From NCBI GenBank assembly GCA_000708835.1, contig DF237098.1, positions 151,704-175,719 of the forward strand: a DNA stretch of 24,016 bases, written 5' to 3'. Origin of the DNA: Klebsormidium nitens (Eukaryota; Streptophyta; Klebsormidiophyceae; Klebsormidiales; Klebsormidiaceae). The translations under genes and the position numbers were made by a program. Under the pieces are notes generated by a model. That model was not told the origin of the DNA. It ran no database searches and saw nothing but the letters and a program-made list of their open reading frames with translations. This document shows positions 1 through 9,444 of the stretch, piece by piece. Position 1 is the first letter of the stretch, and each line of letters begins with the position of its first letter.

Positions 1-1065
1 AAAACCTTACAACTCCATTACGACTTCGTGGCTATGATACCCTCGGTTGTCTGAATTTGCTGACTTTTTGTCCGTTTTACATCTTGGCCAGGACGACAGA
101 GCTGGCAGGAACCACTGCTTTCAGCAGAATTTTCGCGTCGATTCCCCCGACGCGATGATAGTCGACTGTACACCTTCCCTTTTCGCCCTTCCCCAGACTA
201 TGCAAGTATAAAATCTTGCGAGTTGGTCTACATGACAGAGCGGTGGAGTCCGATCAAAAACTCAGTGCCATCCAATCAAGTAGACTGTACATTGCTGTGA
301 TCAGGTCCTTCTGATTTTCCATTTGTCTGTCAACCTCTTACTTTATCTCGTTCACAGATCTTATTTTCATGGATTCTCTGGGTTTTTGCATGTTGTCGGG
401 CGTGTAGCAAGTTTTTGCGAATTCTAGCATTTTCTCTTTCTGGAACGCAATCTGAGTTCCTCTTCGGTCAGAGTGAACTCCTTCTGAAGCTTACCTTTTT
501 CCGTCGACTCTCCAACCTCGTACGGCCAGAGACCACACGACATGTCGCCCTTGTATACATACAATGTTTAAATTGGGCATACCTAGATTCCTGGCTTCGT
601 GAGTGAAGCGCAGGCATCGTGGATGTCCGCCTCTCATATCCAGCCCCGCTCCTTCCTGACTATGTCTTGAATGCGTCTCCAGCGGCCTCATCTAGGACAT
701 ATGCTTTTAAATAAACGTCACTTATAGTGAGGAATGGTCAGAAAAGTTTACTCTTCAACCTGGGGCGCACATATGGACGTTCTTGAGAGGACGCGCATAC
801 TTGTCGGGGTCTGCACCTCGTTTTCTCTCCTAAGTTTCCTGTGGTTTTCAGCCTTACTGCAGGAAACGGTTTCGGCTGTGATCGCATCGTTGGGCAAACA
901 ACCCATAATCAAGATCATAGAGTGATGCCATAATCTCCTCGCATGAGTTCCATTGCTGGCTCTATTGCGCTTTCACTGCACTTGAGAAATTAAGGTCGCA
1001 AGCTTTTGGCAAAATATAAGCAGTTGCCTCGGTCTTCAAGCTTTGCGTATGGAGGCCTGATTGCT

Positions 1066-1094
1066 GGTGATGATGACCAATCTTGGGACAACGA
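1066..1094 (+). repeat. Isolated copy of dispersed repeat core
   Basis: This is a degenerate match to the core motif of the R repeat family, with the shape GGCGATGACGACCAA then CTGGGA. Here it reads GGTGATGATGACCAATCTTG and continues GGACAACGA. The same core is seen at 7495, 10601, 16646, 18994, 21806 and 22930. The neighbouring parts of the family unit are not clearly present, so this may be a small fragment or a very decayed copy. Confidence 0.4.
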
Positions 1095-1111
1095 CCCAAT
1101 GATACATCCTG

Positions 1112-1175
1112 TGACCTTAATTTCACAGGTCAATTATGACCTTAATTTTTTAGCTTTTTTTAGCTTTTTTTAGCT
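1112..1175 (+). repeat. Short direct and tandem repeats (TGACCTTAATTT; AGCTTTTTTT)
   Basis: The 12-mer TGACCTTAATTT occurs at 1112-1123 and again at 1137-1148. It is followed directly by a 10-bp unit (AGC plus seven T) with AGC at 1152, 1162 and 1172. This is low-complexity sequence with no evident function. Confidence 0.7.
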
Positions 1176-2056
1176 TGCTAGACTTTCTTGCTTGATAAAG
1201 GCGTTAAAGACGCCGTGCATCATTAGCGATGACTCTTTAGCAGTTCTCTTCGCTGTACTTGCGTGTGTCCCCACAAAACCTCTTCAAACTTGCTCATCTC
1301 GTCTGACTGAACTGATGGCTCAAACGACCATGGCATCATTTCGCAGCCGATTTTACCCTGCTCCTTCTGACGCCTTGCGGTACCCTTGCAATTTGTACAT
1401 GGGCTGCAGATGATATTTGAAGGCTGACGTGTATAATTGCAATTTCTGAAGAATGCAAAGATTGGGCATTTGATCGGGAGTGGATCAGTTCCAGGCAGAG
1501 ATTATTGGGAACTGGCTCTGAAAGGAGACATTGCACCCAATTCTCGTTCGCGGAGCTCTGACTCACTTTTCCTGAGGTTTGACCGTTGATTGCGGTAGAC
1601 TATGAGCGAATAGCGCATGCTTCGAACATTGCATCTGCGATCCAATGCATGTCGGTACATATTCGTCATGTTCTGCTTGCCATCCTGAAACGCATCAAGG
1701 AACTTTGTTGCTTGACCTCCTACTGTGATCTGGTCTGGAGTTGGCGTTTGGTTGGAATGGTCTAGCAAAGTGACTGTGAGCTTGGCAATGATGACGAACC
1801 GTGTCTCACTTCGCGTCTTGTGGCATGGATGCCAATCGTCGCTGTCATTCGTCGTCATTCCTGTCATCTCTTCGGGAATTTTTGAGCAGCCTTCGTTGAA
1901 CTACCTTCTTCTACGTTCTGCACCGTTTGTCCAAGCTTTGTCCAAATCGTGAAGGCTGTGATGACGATTTGGGATAAGCCCACAGATGTCCGCGCTCATT
2001 CTGATGCCAGTTTCCAAATTAGTCCGTGTTTCTATCTCTACGCCTCTCCCCTGCAG

Positions 2057-4998
2057 GCCTATAGCACGCCGTTCGACGACCCTAACATCAGCCAATCCGA
2101 GAAAGACTATATTTCTCAGAACGTGGTCAAGTCGTCCAAAGTGCAAAAGATCCCCTGGCGATTGCTCCTTTCCAAGCCGCCTGTCTGGGCCATCATCTCG
2201 TGCCACTTCTGCCACAACTGGGGGACGTTCATCCTGCTGACGTGGATGCCCACGTACTACCATGACGTGAGCGTTACGAAAGTTGACGACTTAAGATCTG
2301 GGAGTGTAAGAAAACCTCTAAGGATTAGAGAAGCGAGATCTCGTGCCACTTCTGCCGCAAATGGGGAACGTTCATCCTGCTGACGTTCATGCCATGACGT
2401 AAGCATCCGAGGCTTGACGATTGATCTTGGGGATTTCGAAGATATACTGAAGTCTCAGAAGCGAGAGTTACATGCTGGTTCTGCCATAGCTAGGAAACGG
2501 CTATCACGTGGGTGGCCTTGTAACAGCTTGACACAAGTATGACGTTCGCGTTCGCATTCCTGGGGCTGAGGGAGAATCAGGGCTACTTTTAAAGATGCAG
2601 GACTTCAATAGTTTGTCTTCTCAAGGCTTGATTCAGGCAGGTTCGTCTCGCTGAGGTGGATGCCAACGTGAAACCGTGCCGTGAGATTCCCGTAGAGTGG
2701 CTGCTTCAGTGTACCAGAATTTTCAATTCTCAATGCACAGAGAAAGGTTTGCAATGGAGTGCATCGTGGTCCTGGTCTGCCTTCTGCTCAGCCTTCCTGC
2801 TTGATTTTCTTGGCGGTCCACTTTAGCAGAAGACGTTTGAAACGCAAGATTCCGGGGGGGGGGGCTAATCTTGCCTTTCTTTTGACCCCCCGCGCAGGTC
2901 CTCGGTTTCAATCTCACCGAATCCGGCATTTACTCCGTCCTCCCCTGGTTAACCATGGCGGTTTGCTCCAACACCGGGGGCTGGATTGCTGACACCCTGG
3001 TTAGCCGGGGTTATAGCATAACCTTCGTACGAAAGGCGATGCAAAGCATAGGGTTCCTGGGACCCGCGCTCTGCTTGTCGCAATTATCGTCAATACATGA
3101 CCCCAAGCTGGCGGTCCTTTGTATGATGTTGTCTCAGGTAAGCAGTTCAACTTGTCATGAGATCCCATGTACTCGATAAGCGTGTTTACCTACATCTGTC
3201 GCACTGTCCGTTTCAACGGTCACTTGCACTGGAGATTTCTCACACTATTTGCAATAGTCGCTCGGTAGTCGCTCGGTAGTTCCGCTGCTATTCTGCTGAC
3301 GGCCTTCATCCAAAATCTTGATTTGAGTGCTTCTTGAAAAATAACATCCATTTCAGCTTCCGGATGTCAAGCATTGCGAGGAACGTTTTAGGGGGGCTTA
3401 TTCGGGAAATGTCTTAGACAAACAGAAACGGGCCTTCATTAATCGACTCGGTTATCGGAGCTGTGCTGATTGGTCAGAGAAGCTTACCACTGCTCTTGCG
3501 TGCCTCGTATTTGGTTTTCTTATTTTTGACGGCTCTCAACTTTAGCGACCCTAAGTCGTCAAGCTGGCAGTCAAAAAGAGGATGGTCAACCGAAGGGTTC
3601 AATTCTCGGGAGTCCCGGTTTTGTATCTTACTTCCGGGGCACATCGGATTTCTTCCTGAATTTGTTTTTCGGTAAACGGTAAGATATCAGGAGGAGCCAT
3701 GTCGAGCCGATTGCTGCAGATTCTTGAAAGATCCTGGAGATGTCTTGCAACTGCCCAGTCAAAAATGGCACTTGAAAGCCAGCAACCGCCGCTCTAGTTC
3801 GTCAGCTCACCCCATGCTTCTGTTTCCATTCAGGGCTCCGACGCCTTCTCCCAGTCGGGCCTCTACTCCAACCATCAAGATATCGGGCCTCGTTATTCAG
3901 TAAGTCTCTGACCTGAAGTATGAAGCTTCCGTTGGTGCAAGTAGCCGACACAACAAGCAACACACCTTAACGCCGAATTCTGTCAGTAAATGTGTTCAAA
4001 ATATAAAAACGCGATCTGAGCTGCTGACCATGGTCATCTCGGCGATGGTCTTCTTCGACGCTCGTACCTGGAGGGGGGCTGTTCTAGTTTAATACTTGGG
4101 TGAAAGTGACTTTCTGCGACAGGAAGGCTCAGACTGCCTGCTTTTTGCTAACTGTGTAAGCAGCACGTTCCGCTGGTACGAGCTAGTAACCATTCTTGTG
4201 CCCCACTTTCTGCCCGTTGCGCGTGAGCCCTTTTGAAACCGTAGCAAAACGGACGACAGAAACGGCGCACTCTCTGGAGACCTGAAGACGTGGAGACTAG
4301 GAAACTGCTTGACACCCGATCTGTTCGGGCCCCTAAAGTTGTACGGCCTGTGCCACGGCGTATGAACGCCCGTCCTGATTCTATTCCTGCTTCTTGGCTC
4401 TCCAGTAAGTTCCTGAGCTCCTTCGGCAGCAACAACGTCCTGATTCGCGTCGTGCTCTTTTGCAGGGAGTGTTGTTAGGTATGTCAAACACCGCTGGAGT
4501 GTTGGCCGGGGTCTTAGGCACGGCCGCAACGGGTTACATTCTTCAAAACGGTAAGCAAATTTGTATGCTGATGTATTCTGAAGAGAGTGCTCTTCCTGCA
4601 ACGGGCGTAATTATTTGGGGCTTCCCTTCAGCATACGCGTTTGTTTCTGGCCTAGAAACCTCCTTGAAACCTCAAGCCCATCTTCTTTCTTAGATGTCGC
4701 GCGAATGAGTCCATCTGGGCTCCTTCGCTTGCGCTTGAAAAAGGCCGCATTCGAATGTTGTGCGATTGAAAAAGTTGCCTTCGCCAGAATCGAAGCTGAA
4801 AAGCAGATGAGAAAGCAGGAGGAGTCTTTGGGATGGACTCTGTCCCTGCTTTCGTCCCTCTGAACCAGCAGGTTTGAAACTTCGTCACGGCTTCTCGCAG
4901 GTTCTTGGGACGAGGTCTTCACGGTCGCGGTTGGTCTTTACCTCGTCGGTACTGTCATTTGGAACGTTTTTGCCACTGGAGAGAAAATATTTGACTAG
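2057..4998 (+). CDS. PHT4/ANTR-family plastid anion (phosphate) transporter, C-terminal half, five exons
   Basis: This is a spliced gene, partial at its 5' end. The exons are 2057-2266, 2898-3137, 3834-3899, 4466-4550 and 4901-4998 (stop TAG 4996-4998). All four introns are GT-AG (donors GTGAGC, GTAAGC, GTAAGT, GTAAGC; acceptors ending CAG). The first three junctions are phase 0 and the last splits a glycine codon after its first base. The exons join without a frame break into 232 residues. Residues 1-30 are the hydrophilic central loop of the major facilitator fold. They are followed by helices 7-12: FCHNWGTFILLTWMPTYY (about 51-68), GWIADTLVSRG (about 98-108), SGLYSNHQDI (about 158-167), GVLLGMSNTAGVLAGV (about 173-188) and the C-terminal NVFATGEKIF. 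These are hallmark segments of the plant and algal PHT4 (ANTR) branch of the SLC17 family, which moves phosphate (PHT4;1, thylakoid) or ascorbate/phosphate (PHT4;4, chloroplast envelope). By recollection of plant sequences PHT4;1 seems closest, but the subfamily and substrate are not certain. Full-length relatives are about 510 residues, so the transit peptide and helices 1-6 are missing from view. The intact frame and good splice sites argue for a working gene rather than a pseudogene. Confidence 0.93.
2195..2704 (+). repeat. Decayed tandem array of exon tail plus splice donor
   Basis: The segment 2195-2337 (last 72 nt of the first visible exon plus first 71 nt of the intron) is repeated downstream within the intron. 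Copy 2 starts at 2338: 2338-2385 matches exon bases 2195-2242 at 45 of 48 positions. It then lacks about 11 bases and regains CATGAC followed by a donor-like GTAAGC at 2399. Copy 3 is weaker; it shares AGAAGCGAGA at 2457-2466 with 2329-2338 and ATGACGT at 2539-2545. In copy 4, 2641-2670 matches exon bases 2227-2256 at 24 of 30 positions without gaps, and the same offset (414) places GTGAGA at 2681 opposite the real donor at 2267. The offsets of about 132-143, 272-277 and 414 imply a period near 138 bp. Splicing at the copy-2 donor instead of 2267 would keep phase 0 but reads an in-frame TGA at 2381-2383. Confidence 0.85.
2854..2864 (+). repeat. Homopolymer run of 11 G in intron
   Basis: Eleven consecutive G lie 33 bases before the acceptor of the 240-nt exon. 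Runs of this kind are often length-variable or mis-sequenced. Nothing indicates a function here. Confidence 0.9.
3255..3280 (+). repeat. 11-bp tandem repeat
   Basis: TAGTCGCTCGG is repeated exactly at 3255-3265 and 3266-3276, followed by TAGT of a third unit. It lies in the second visible intron (3138-3833) of the transporter gene. Confidence 0.85.
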
Positions 4999-6220
4999 GA
5001 CGAGTTGATCAAGGCAGGTAGCGCGCGGAAGCGCATTCTTTGGCTGCAACATAGAGTGTAGCACACCTGTTCATATCCTTAGGAGCTCAAAATGTTGCGA
5101 GCCAGTGATTGATGGGTTGACATTGCAATTGTAAAGCTGTGTTGCAAGTGGAGTTGATATATTGAATGCCATAGTTTCCTGCTAGTAAATCATCGATCAT
5201 TTGGTCTCCTTGTAACATAAGTGAGCAATGTCAAAGCTTGTTCGCCGACCAAGTCCTCTCGTTCCTGGTTGTGGTCTAATTTGGCCTTCTGGTCATTGTT
5301 GGATACTTTTTTGCTCTCATCCATCCCTCGAGCTGTCAATGGAACCGGTTATCGGACGGCGAAGTAGCAAAACTTCTGATTGTCGTTTTGACGGCTTCGA
5401 TGCCGCAAAGATTGATTTTGGCATGCCAAGCATTTGATCAAATCGTTCCTGATGCCCGAGAATTGCTCGTTTATGCCGGCACTTTCTAGTTGAGAAGGTT
5501 TGAATACTTTAATAGATGGTCCTCCCCATCTCTTCAGCTTTCCTTTTTGTTTGAAGGCGATGCAGGTTAGCACTGCCGTGCGTGCGTGTTCCAAGCTTCG
5601 GAAAGTTCCCTTTCTTGCATACCTGAGAGCCTATTTGAAGTGGATTGTTGCCCGTGAATTTTGCCCTTCGCCCTGTTACTGGCAGCCCCTTGTCTCCACT
5701 TCTATTAGTTTGCTTGCATGTGCTGCAGAAGTTGAGAGAACTTTGGTTCTTGTATTCTCAGGCTGAGCGGCGAGAAAGCCGTGAGGTGGGACCCATTGGG
5801 CCGCTCCATCGCAATACGACGGGTGATTAGTCCTGACGCTGTCCGCGCGCCTTTTGCGGACACTCACTTCATACTTCCCTTGCTTTTAGTCTAGACGTGT
5901 TTCGGTTACTTGTTAGAAAAGTCTTGGATGGTTTTTTGTCCGGAGAAAGGCACCTGGACAATACTTTGCCTGCCCCTAGCTATTTAAGCTTGTCTTGAGA
6001 GACGTCTTTGTTCCTTATTGTCTTACTGAGGCTGGGATCAGAGCTCGACAAGGAGATCTGAAGCAGTCCGACTCTGGTGCATGCGTGTCTTAAGCTCTTT
6101 GTTTCCCATCTGTGTGACTATACATTGAGCGTGTCATCTCTTTCTGGAATATCGGACGTTACCTGCTCACAGAATCCGACATATGCGGAACAAATCTCTG
6201 AGCGCAGTGTTATGTTGATC
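4999..6220. other. 3' flank of the transporter gene; no second gene seen
   Basis: This stretch should hold the 3' untranslated region. No AATAAA is seen close to the stop. TGTAA, the poly(A) signal used by many chlorophyte algae, occurs at 5130-5134 and 5211-5215, but a 5-mer is weak evidence. Open frames here are all under 90 codons, overlap on both strands, and match nothing I know. Confidence 0.45.
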
Positions 6221-6368
6221 TGACGCCCACCGCTTGCGTGCTCCTACTCGGATCGCCCGCTGTGCCCTTGAGAGTTACGAAGTTTCGAGGGGGAGGCCTC
6301 CCGTTCTCAGTCTTTTGCCAGTTGTGTCGGGGCTTGTTGGACACCTCCCAGGTCTTGGGAATAGAGGT

Positions 6369-6396
6369 ATAATATTACTACTATTATTACTATTGA
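6369..6396 (+). repeat. ATT/ACT trinucleotide microsatellite
   Basis: This is an imperfect trinucleotide run (TAATATTACTACTATTATTA followed by CTATTG) inside R1. The R2 counterpart lacks it, so it arose within this copy. Confidence 0.75.
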
Positions 6397-6646
6397 TCTT
6401 TGGTAAAGTCGCTCCAGTCGGGTGTTCCGAGTCGTTCGACCGCCAATCTGCTGATCAGCAAATTGGGTTTTGGAGCGGCCATGCCGAATTGCGTCTGCTT
6501 CTTCTGGAAGCCTCGAATCTCGTAGGGGACTGCACCTTGGCTATTTAAAAACCTGAAGTTCCCGTTTCACCTTTGGCGACTGCTCTTCTCGTCAAGGGCA
6601 GTCGCGATTGTGTCAAATCAGTCAGCGTTTTAGGCTCGTTGTGTCT

Positions 6647-6674
6647 GTACATCCAAGGGAAACCTTGGATGTAC
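6647..6674. repeat. Perfect 12-bp hairpin with GAAA loop
   Basis: Left arm GTACATCCAAGG (6647-6658) and right arm CCTTGGATGTAC (6663-6674) are exact reverse complements around the 4-nt loop GAAA. The homologous place in R2 (about 9802-9825) reads TGTACAAGGTAACCC and cannot form this stem, so the hairpin is private to R1. GAAA belongs to the stable GNRA tetraloop class if transcribed. No poly-T terminator or promoter is evident beside it. Confidence 0.85.
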
Positions 6675-7356
6675 GCTTTCCAAACTTCGACTGGCCGTGA
6701 TAACATGAATGGGAACCTAGTTTTCATCTCGCATACTTCTTGTGTGGTGGTCTCGAGTGCCGGTGCTCTGAACTACAGGTACCCGATTTAAATTAGTATT
6801 ACCTTCAAACTCGCCTCAGCGTGTGTCCCCCTGGCTTGTGATCATATGCCCAGTCCTACCTATACTGTCAGCCTCGATCAGGTCCCTCGCAGCTTTCGGT
6901 ACAATACGAGGCTGGAACGCAGATCAGAGAAGATCAATGCGGCCTCTACCAGACCAGAGTACTAAGTTCAGGTTCTTGCCTTTTTGAAATCCCCCGCATG
7001 AATGGCATTTGAAACTGGCTTCTGTACGTTTCTTCGAACAGAGATGACCAGACCATGCAAATCCACGGATGCATTCAATCCCACATTTCCTGATCTTGAG
7101 TACGTGCTTTCCTCTATTCAGAATTTGCAAACTTAGTGTTCTTGCCTGATTTGTATGACGGTATGCAATTGGGCGCGAGTGGGATGCTTTTGCTCTTTTG
7201 TAGACTGAAGATCTAGAATTACCGGCGCATCGAGTCCATCATTGTCTCGCTTTACTTGTTCATTGCATGACTCCGTGCAAATGGGCTGTGAAGCCAGACT
7301 GGCAATGGGGCCGCGATCGCACCCAACGCGTTTGACACATCGATCTGAAGCCACTA

Positions 7357-7390
7357 GGCGTGATGTTGGCGTGATGTTGGTGATGTTGGT
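7357..7390 (+). repeat. 11-bp tandem repeat GGCGTGATGTT
   Basis: GGCGTGATGTT occurs at 7357-7367 and 7368-7378, followed by a shortened unit GGTGATGTT at 7379-7387. It ends six bases before a perfect palindrome at 7396. Confidence 0.85.
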
Positions 7391-7395
7391 AACAC

Positions 7396-7422
7396 AGAAA
7401 GTGTTACCGGGTAACACTTTCT
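7396..7422. repeat. Perfect 13-bp inverted repeat, 1-nt centre
   Basis: AGAAAGTGTTACC (7396-7408) and GGTAACACTTTCT (7410-7422) are exact reverse complements around a single G. It would form a cruciform more readily than an RNA hairpin because the loop is almost absent. The aligned region of R2 (about 10500-10550) shows no such palindrome. Confidence 0.88.
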
Positions 7423-8264
7423 TATTGAGGAGCTTCTGACCGCTCGTGCAGTTCACGAGCCGGCCACTTAAACTACTGAACACCAGCGCGCTTCGGCAAT
7501 GACGACCAATCTGGGACGACGTGCCCACAAAGAAGCTTCCCATCCTCATGCCCCTGGCAGTCGTTGATCGCTTTTCCTTTCCAGGAGTGGAGTTCACAAC
7601 GATCAAGTTGACAACGCGCCCACTGGATTCTGATTTGATCTGGTTCGGTCTGTCTCGGATACCTTGCTTTCCTCATGATTGTTCTGCTTTCTTTTCTCGA
7701 GCGTGAGAACATTACCAAAGCCAGTGCGTGCTCCAAATAATGTGCAGCTGCTACTTGAGATATCGAGCCCAGTCCCGTTGCTTTATCAGACGCAACTTGA
7801 ACGAGTCGATCCACCACTTTTGGTTCGTGCTCCGTCGTTTCTGGAGATTTGAATCCTGATGCTCACCCGTTCTTGAACCTTCGGAGAAATTCTTGTCAGT
7901 CATCCAAACTATTCAGATTCAAGCTATGTCTCAACCTTTGTCGGCCAGACTGGCTTCATTGAAACCAGTAAGACTGGCCATGAAGCGTCGGACACCGGCT
8001 TCGCCAGGTTTGGATTGCGATGACTCTGACGGTCTCTTCGGTGGCTCCTTCGTGTCTCCTAGCAACTTAAATTGCTTCGTTTATTCTGCCAGCCGTTCTT
8101 ACGGTTTTTACGTCTGTTGTTCAGTCTGCTCATAGCCTTTGGAGGATATTCCTACACTGACTTCTGTCCCGTCGTCGAAACGTCACGTCCCACTCTTCTG
8201 TAAAATTCGGGGGACCTTCAAGGTAGCACGTGAAGCCACGTTCTCCTCACTGAGTCACTCAGAT

Positions 8265-8296
8265 GAAAGTATAATGACAGGAAAGTATAATGACAG
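8265..8296 (+). repeat. Exact 16-bp tandem duplication
   Basis: GAAAGTATAATGACAG is present twice without a mismatch (8265-8280 and 8281-8296) within R1. Perfect identity against the strongly diverged R1/R2 background indicates a recent event. Confidence 0.92.
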
Positions 8297-8600
8297 GATG
8301 GGCGGGGCCAAAAGTACCACCTTCCGAAGCGCAAGCGGCGCCCACTTTTCCATTCCCGAAGCGTGGTTGTCTGTGTGTGCCATGAACTTTTCTGAATAGT
8401 GCGGCTTGCCTTCCTGGTGTACATTTAATAGCCGTCCTAGCCAGGTAACGCTGGCTTATTAGATCATTTTCCACTAAGTATGTGGATATTTCATGCGGCT
8501 AAGATGATTAACGACTGGGATCGACTAAGTTTACCACGAGCAGCGGTAAAAGTGAAGCCAGCACTCTCACACTTTCTCCGCGTTCTCGAAGAACCCTTTG

Positions 8601-9444
8601 TAAGTCGAGGAACCCAGTGGTGGTCGAATTGGACCGATGCAAATCGTCTGTAACTTAGTACGTCATACGCCAGTGCCAGGAACCCCGTTGTCGTTACATG
8701 TCCTCTTTTGTTTGCGAGCCGCCCGGCAGGAGTCCTTAGTAAAAGCCCGCATGAGTAACAAAAGACGAACCCGTGTTCGCATCATTCAAGGGTGGCTCAT
8801 CCCTGGATCTGAAGGATTTGTATTTCAAAAATGCTTTTCCAAGCGTTATTCGGATGGTTTGTACGGGAGATGAAAGCTAAGAGCACCCAATCAGGGCAGC
8901 AGGAAGGCGTATGTGTTCAGAAACCTTATTGCAGCATTCTTTTCCAAGCGCTTCGTCTTTGGCTCTTTAAAAGCACCACATAATCAGAAGGTGCAAGTTG
9001 CTCGATCGTACTCTCTAGCGGCAAGGAAGACGAAGTGGGATCAAAGGCCTTCGCTTCAGGATTTTGCTGACGCCGTTTGCACGATACTTTCCACGCGCTC
9101 TTGGCATCACTCGTTGCCGTGACATTTTCAAATACTGTGTAACGTACTGTGATCCAATCCCATCCCACCAGATTGGGCACCTCAACGTTGTTTTACGTGC
9201 TCTTATCCGACTTATTCTGGAAGGCTGCCCGACCTTCAAGTTACGACTATCGGAACAGTGGGACCGGAGGTTGTGTAGACAGTGTCAAAGCAGTTCGGAT
9301 TCCGGCGCGTTGTCCGAGTCTGACTCTCTACCAATCTTCTCTGCGGGGATAATGTCAGCATGCCTCCTTTGGGCGACCTTACCGATTCCGGACGTCCAAG
9401 GGCAGGCGGATCAGGGCCCCAGCTGGCCCTCAGTGATGGTGGGA
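8601..9444. other. Spacer between R1 and R2; no gene seen
   Basis: No frame here resembles a known protein. The word CTTTTCCAAGCG appears at about 8829 and again at about 8938. Part of the stretch (about 8925-9125) is copy S1 of a second repeat. Confidence 0.45.
8925..9125 (+). repeat. Second dispersed repeat, copy S1
   Basis: The core CTAGCGGCAAGGAAG with GACGAAGTGG just after it (9015-9040) matches 15011-15040. Flanking similarity includes CAGCATT upstream and CTGACGCCGTTTGCACGATA downstream, against CTGACGCCACTTGTGCATTA in the other copy. Borders are approximate and identity outside the core is low. Confidence 0.5.

Larger units (their letters stand above)
1..2056. other. 5' flank or intron; no exon recognised
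   Basis: The transporter gene that starts to be visible at 2057 lacks its N-terminal half, so this stretch should be intron or contain upstream exons. I read all frames for the conserved segments of the family that precede the central loop (the helix 4-6 region) and did not find them. What is visible is a short A/T-rich tandem repeat near 1111-1180, a copy of a dispersed repeat core at 1066-1094, and a motif at 28-37 (GTGGCTATGA) that recurs elsewhere in the window. The last 15 bases (pyrimidine-rich, ending CTGCAG at 2051-2056) form a good splice acceptor for the first recognised exon. Confidence 0.5.
6221..8600 (+). repeat. Dispersed repeat family R, copy R1
   Basis: This is a long, diverged direct repeat of R2 (about 9445-11900). 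Colinear anchor matches, R1/R2, include: TGACGCCCAC (6221/9445); GCTTGTTGGAC with TGATCTTTGG and CCGAGTCGTT downstream (about 6330-6440/9547-9600); CGACTGGCCGTGATAACATG (6688/9831); the GGCAATGACGACCAATCTGG core (7495/10601); TCTGCCAGCC (8085/11431); and GAAGCCAGCACTCTCACA (8554/11844). The offset drifts between about 3105 and 3345, so the copies differ by many indels. No long frame is shared, and I see no terminal inverted repeats, poly(A) tail or target-site duplication. It could be an ancient segmental duplication or a decayed non-coding transposable element. The outer limits are approximate. Confidence 0.75.

Noticed and set aside
734-925. Short frame with a hydrophobic stretch (about 806-860) faintly like the helix 6 segment expected just upstream of the central loop of the transporter
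   Set aside because: Only a few hydrophobic residues line up. The hallmark residues before it are absent and there is no convincing donor in the right phase, so it is probably chance.
1949-2383. Continuous 144-codon frame containing the first visible transporter exon
   Set aside because: Only 2057-2266 is homologous to the family. The ends of the frame run into intron on both sides, with a clear acceptor at 2056 and donor at 2267.
4089-4601. 170-codon minus-strand frame, the longest in the window
   Set aside because: It runs antisense to an intron and an exon of the transporter, is rich in Arg and Ser, and contains no recognisable domain. It is a shadow of the opposite strand.
6647-7422. 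Hairpins considered as bacterial-type terminators or tRNA-like genes
   Set aside because: There is no T tract after the stems and no cloverleaf or T-loop consensus, and the gene context is eukaryotic.
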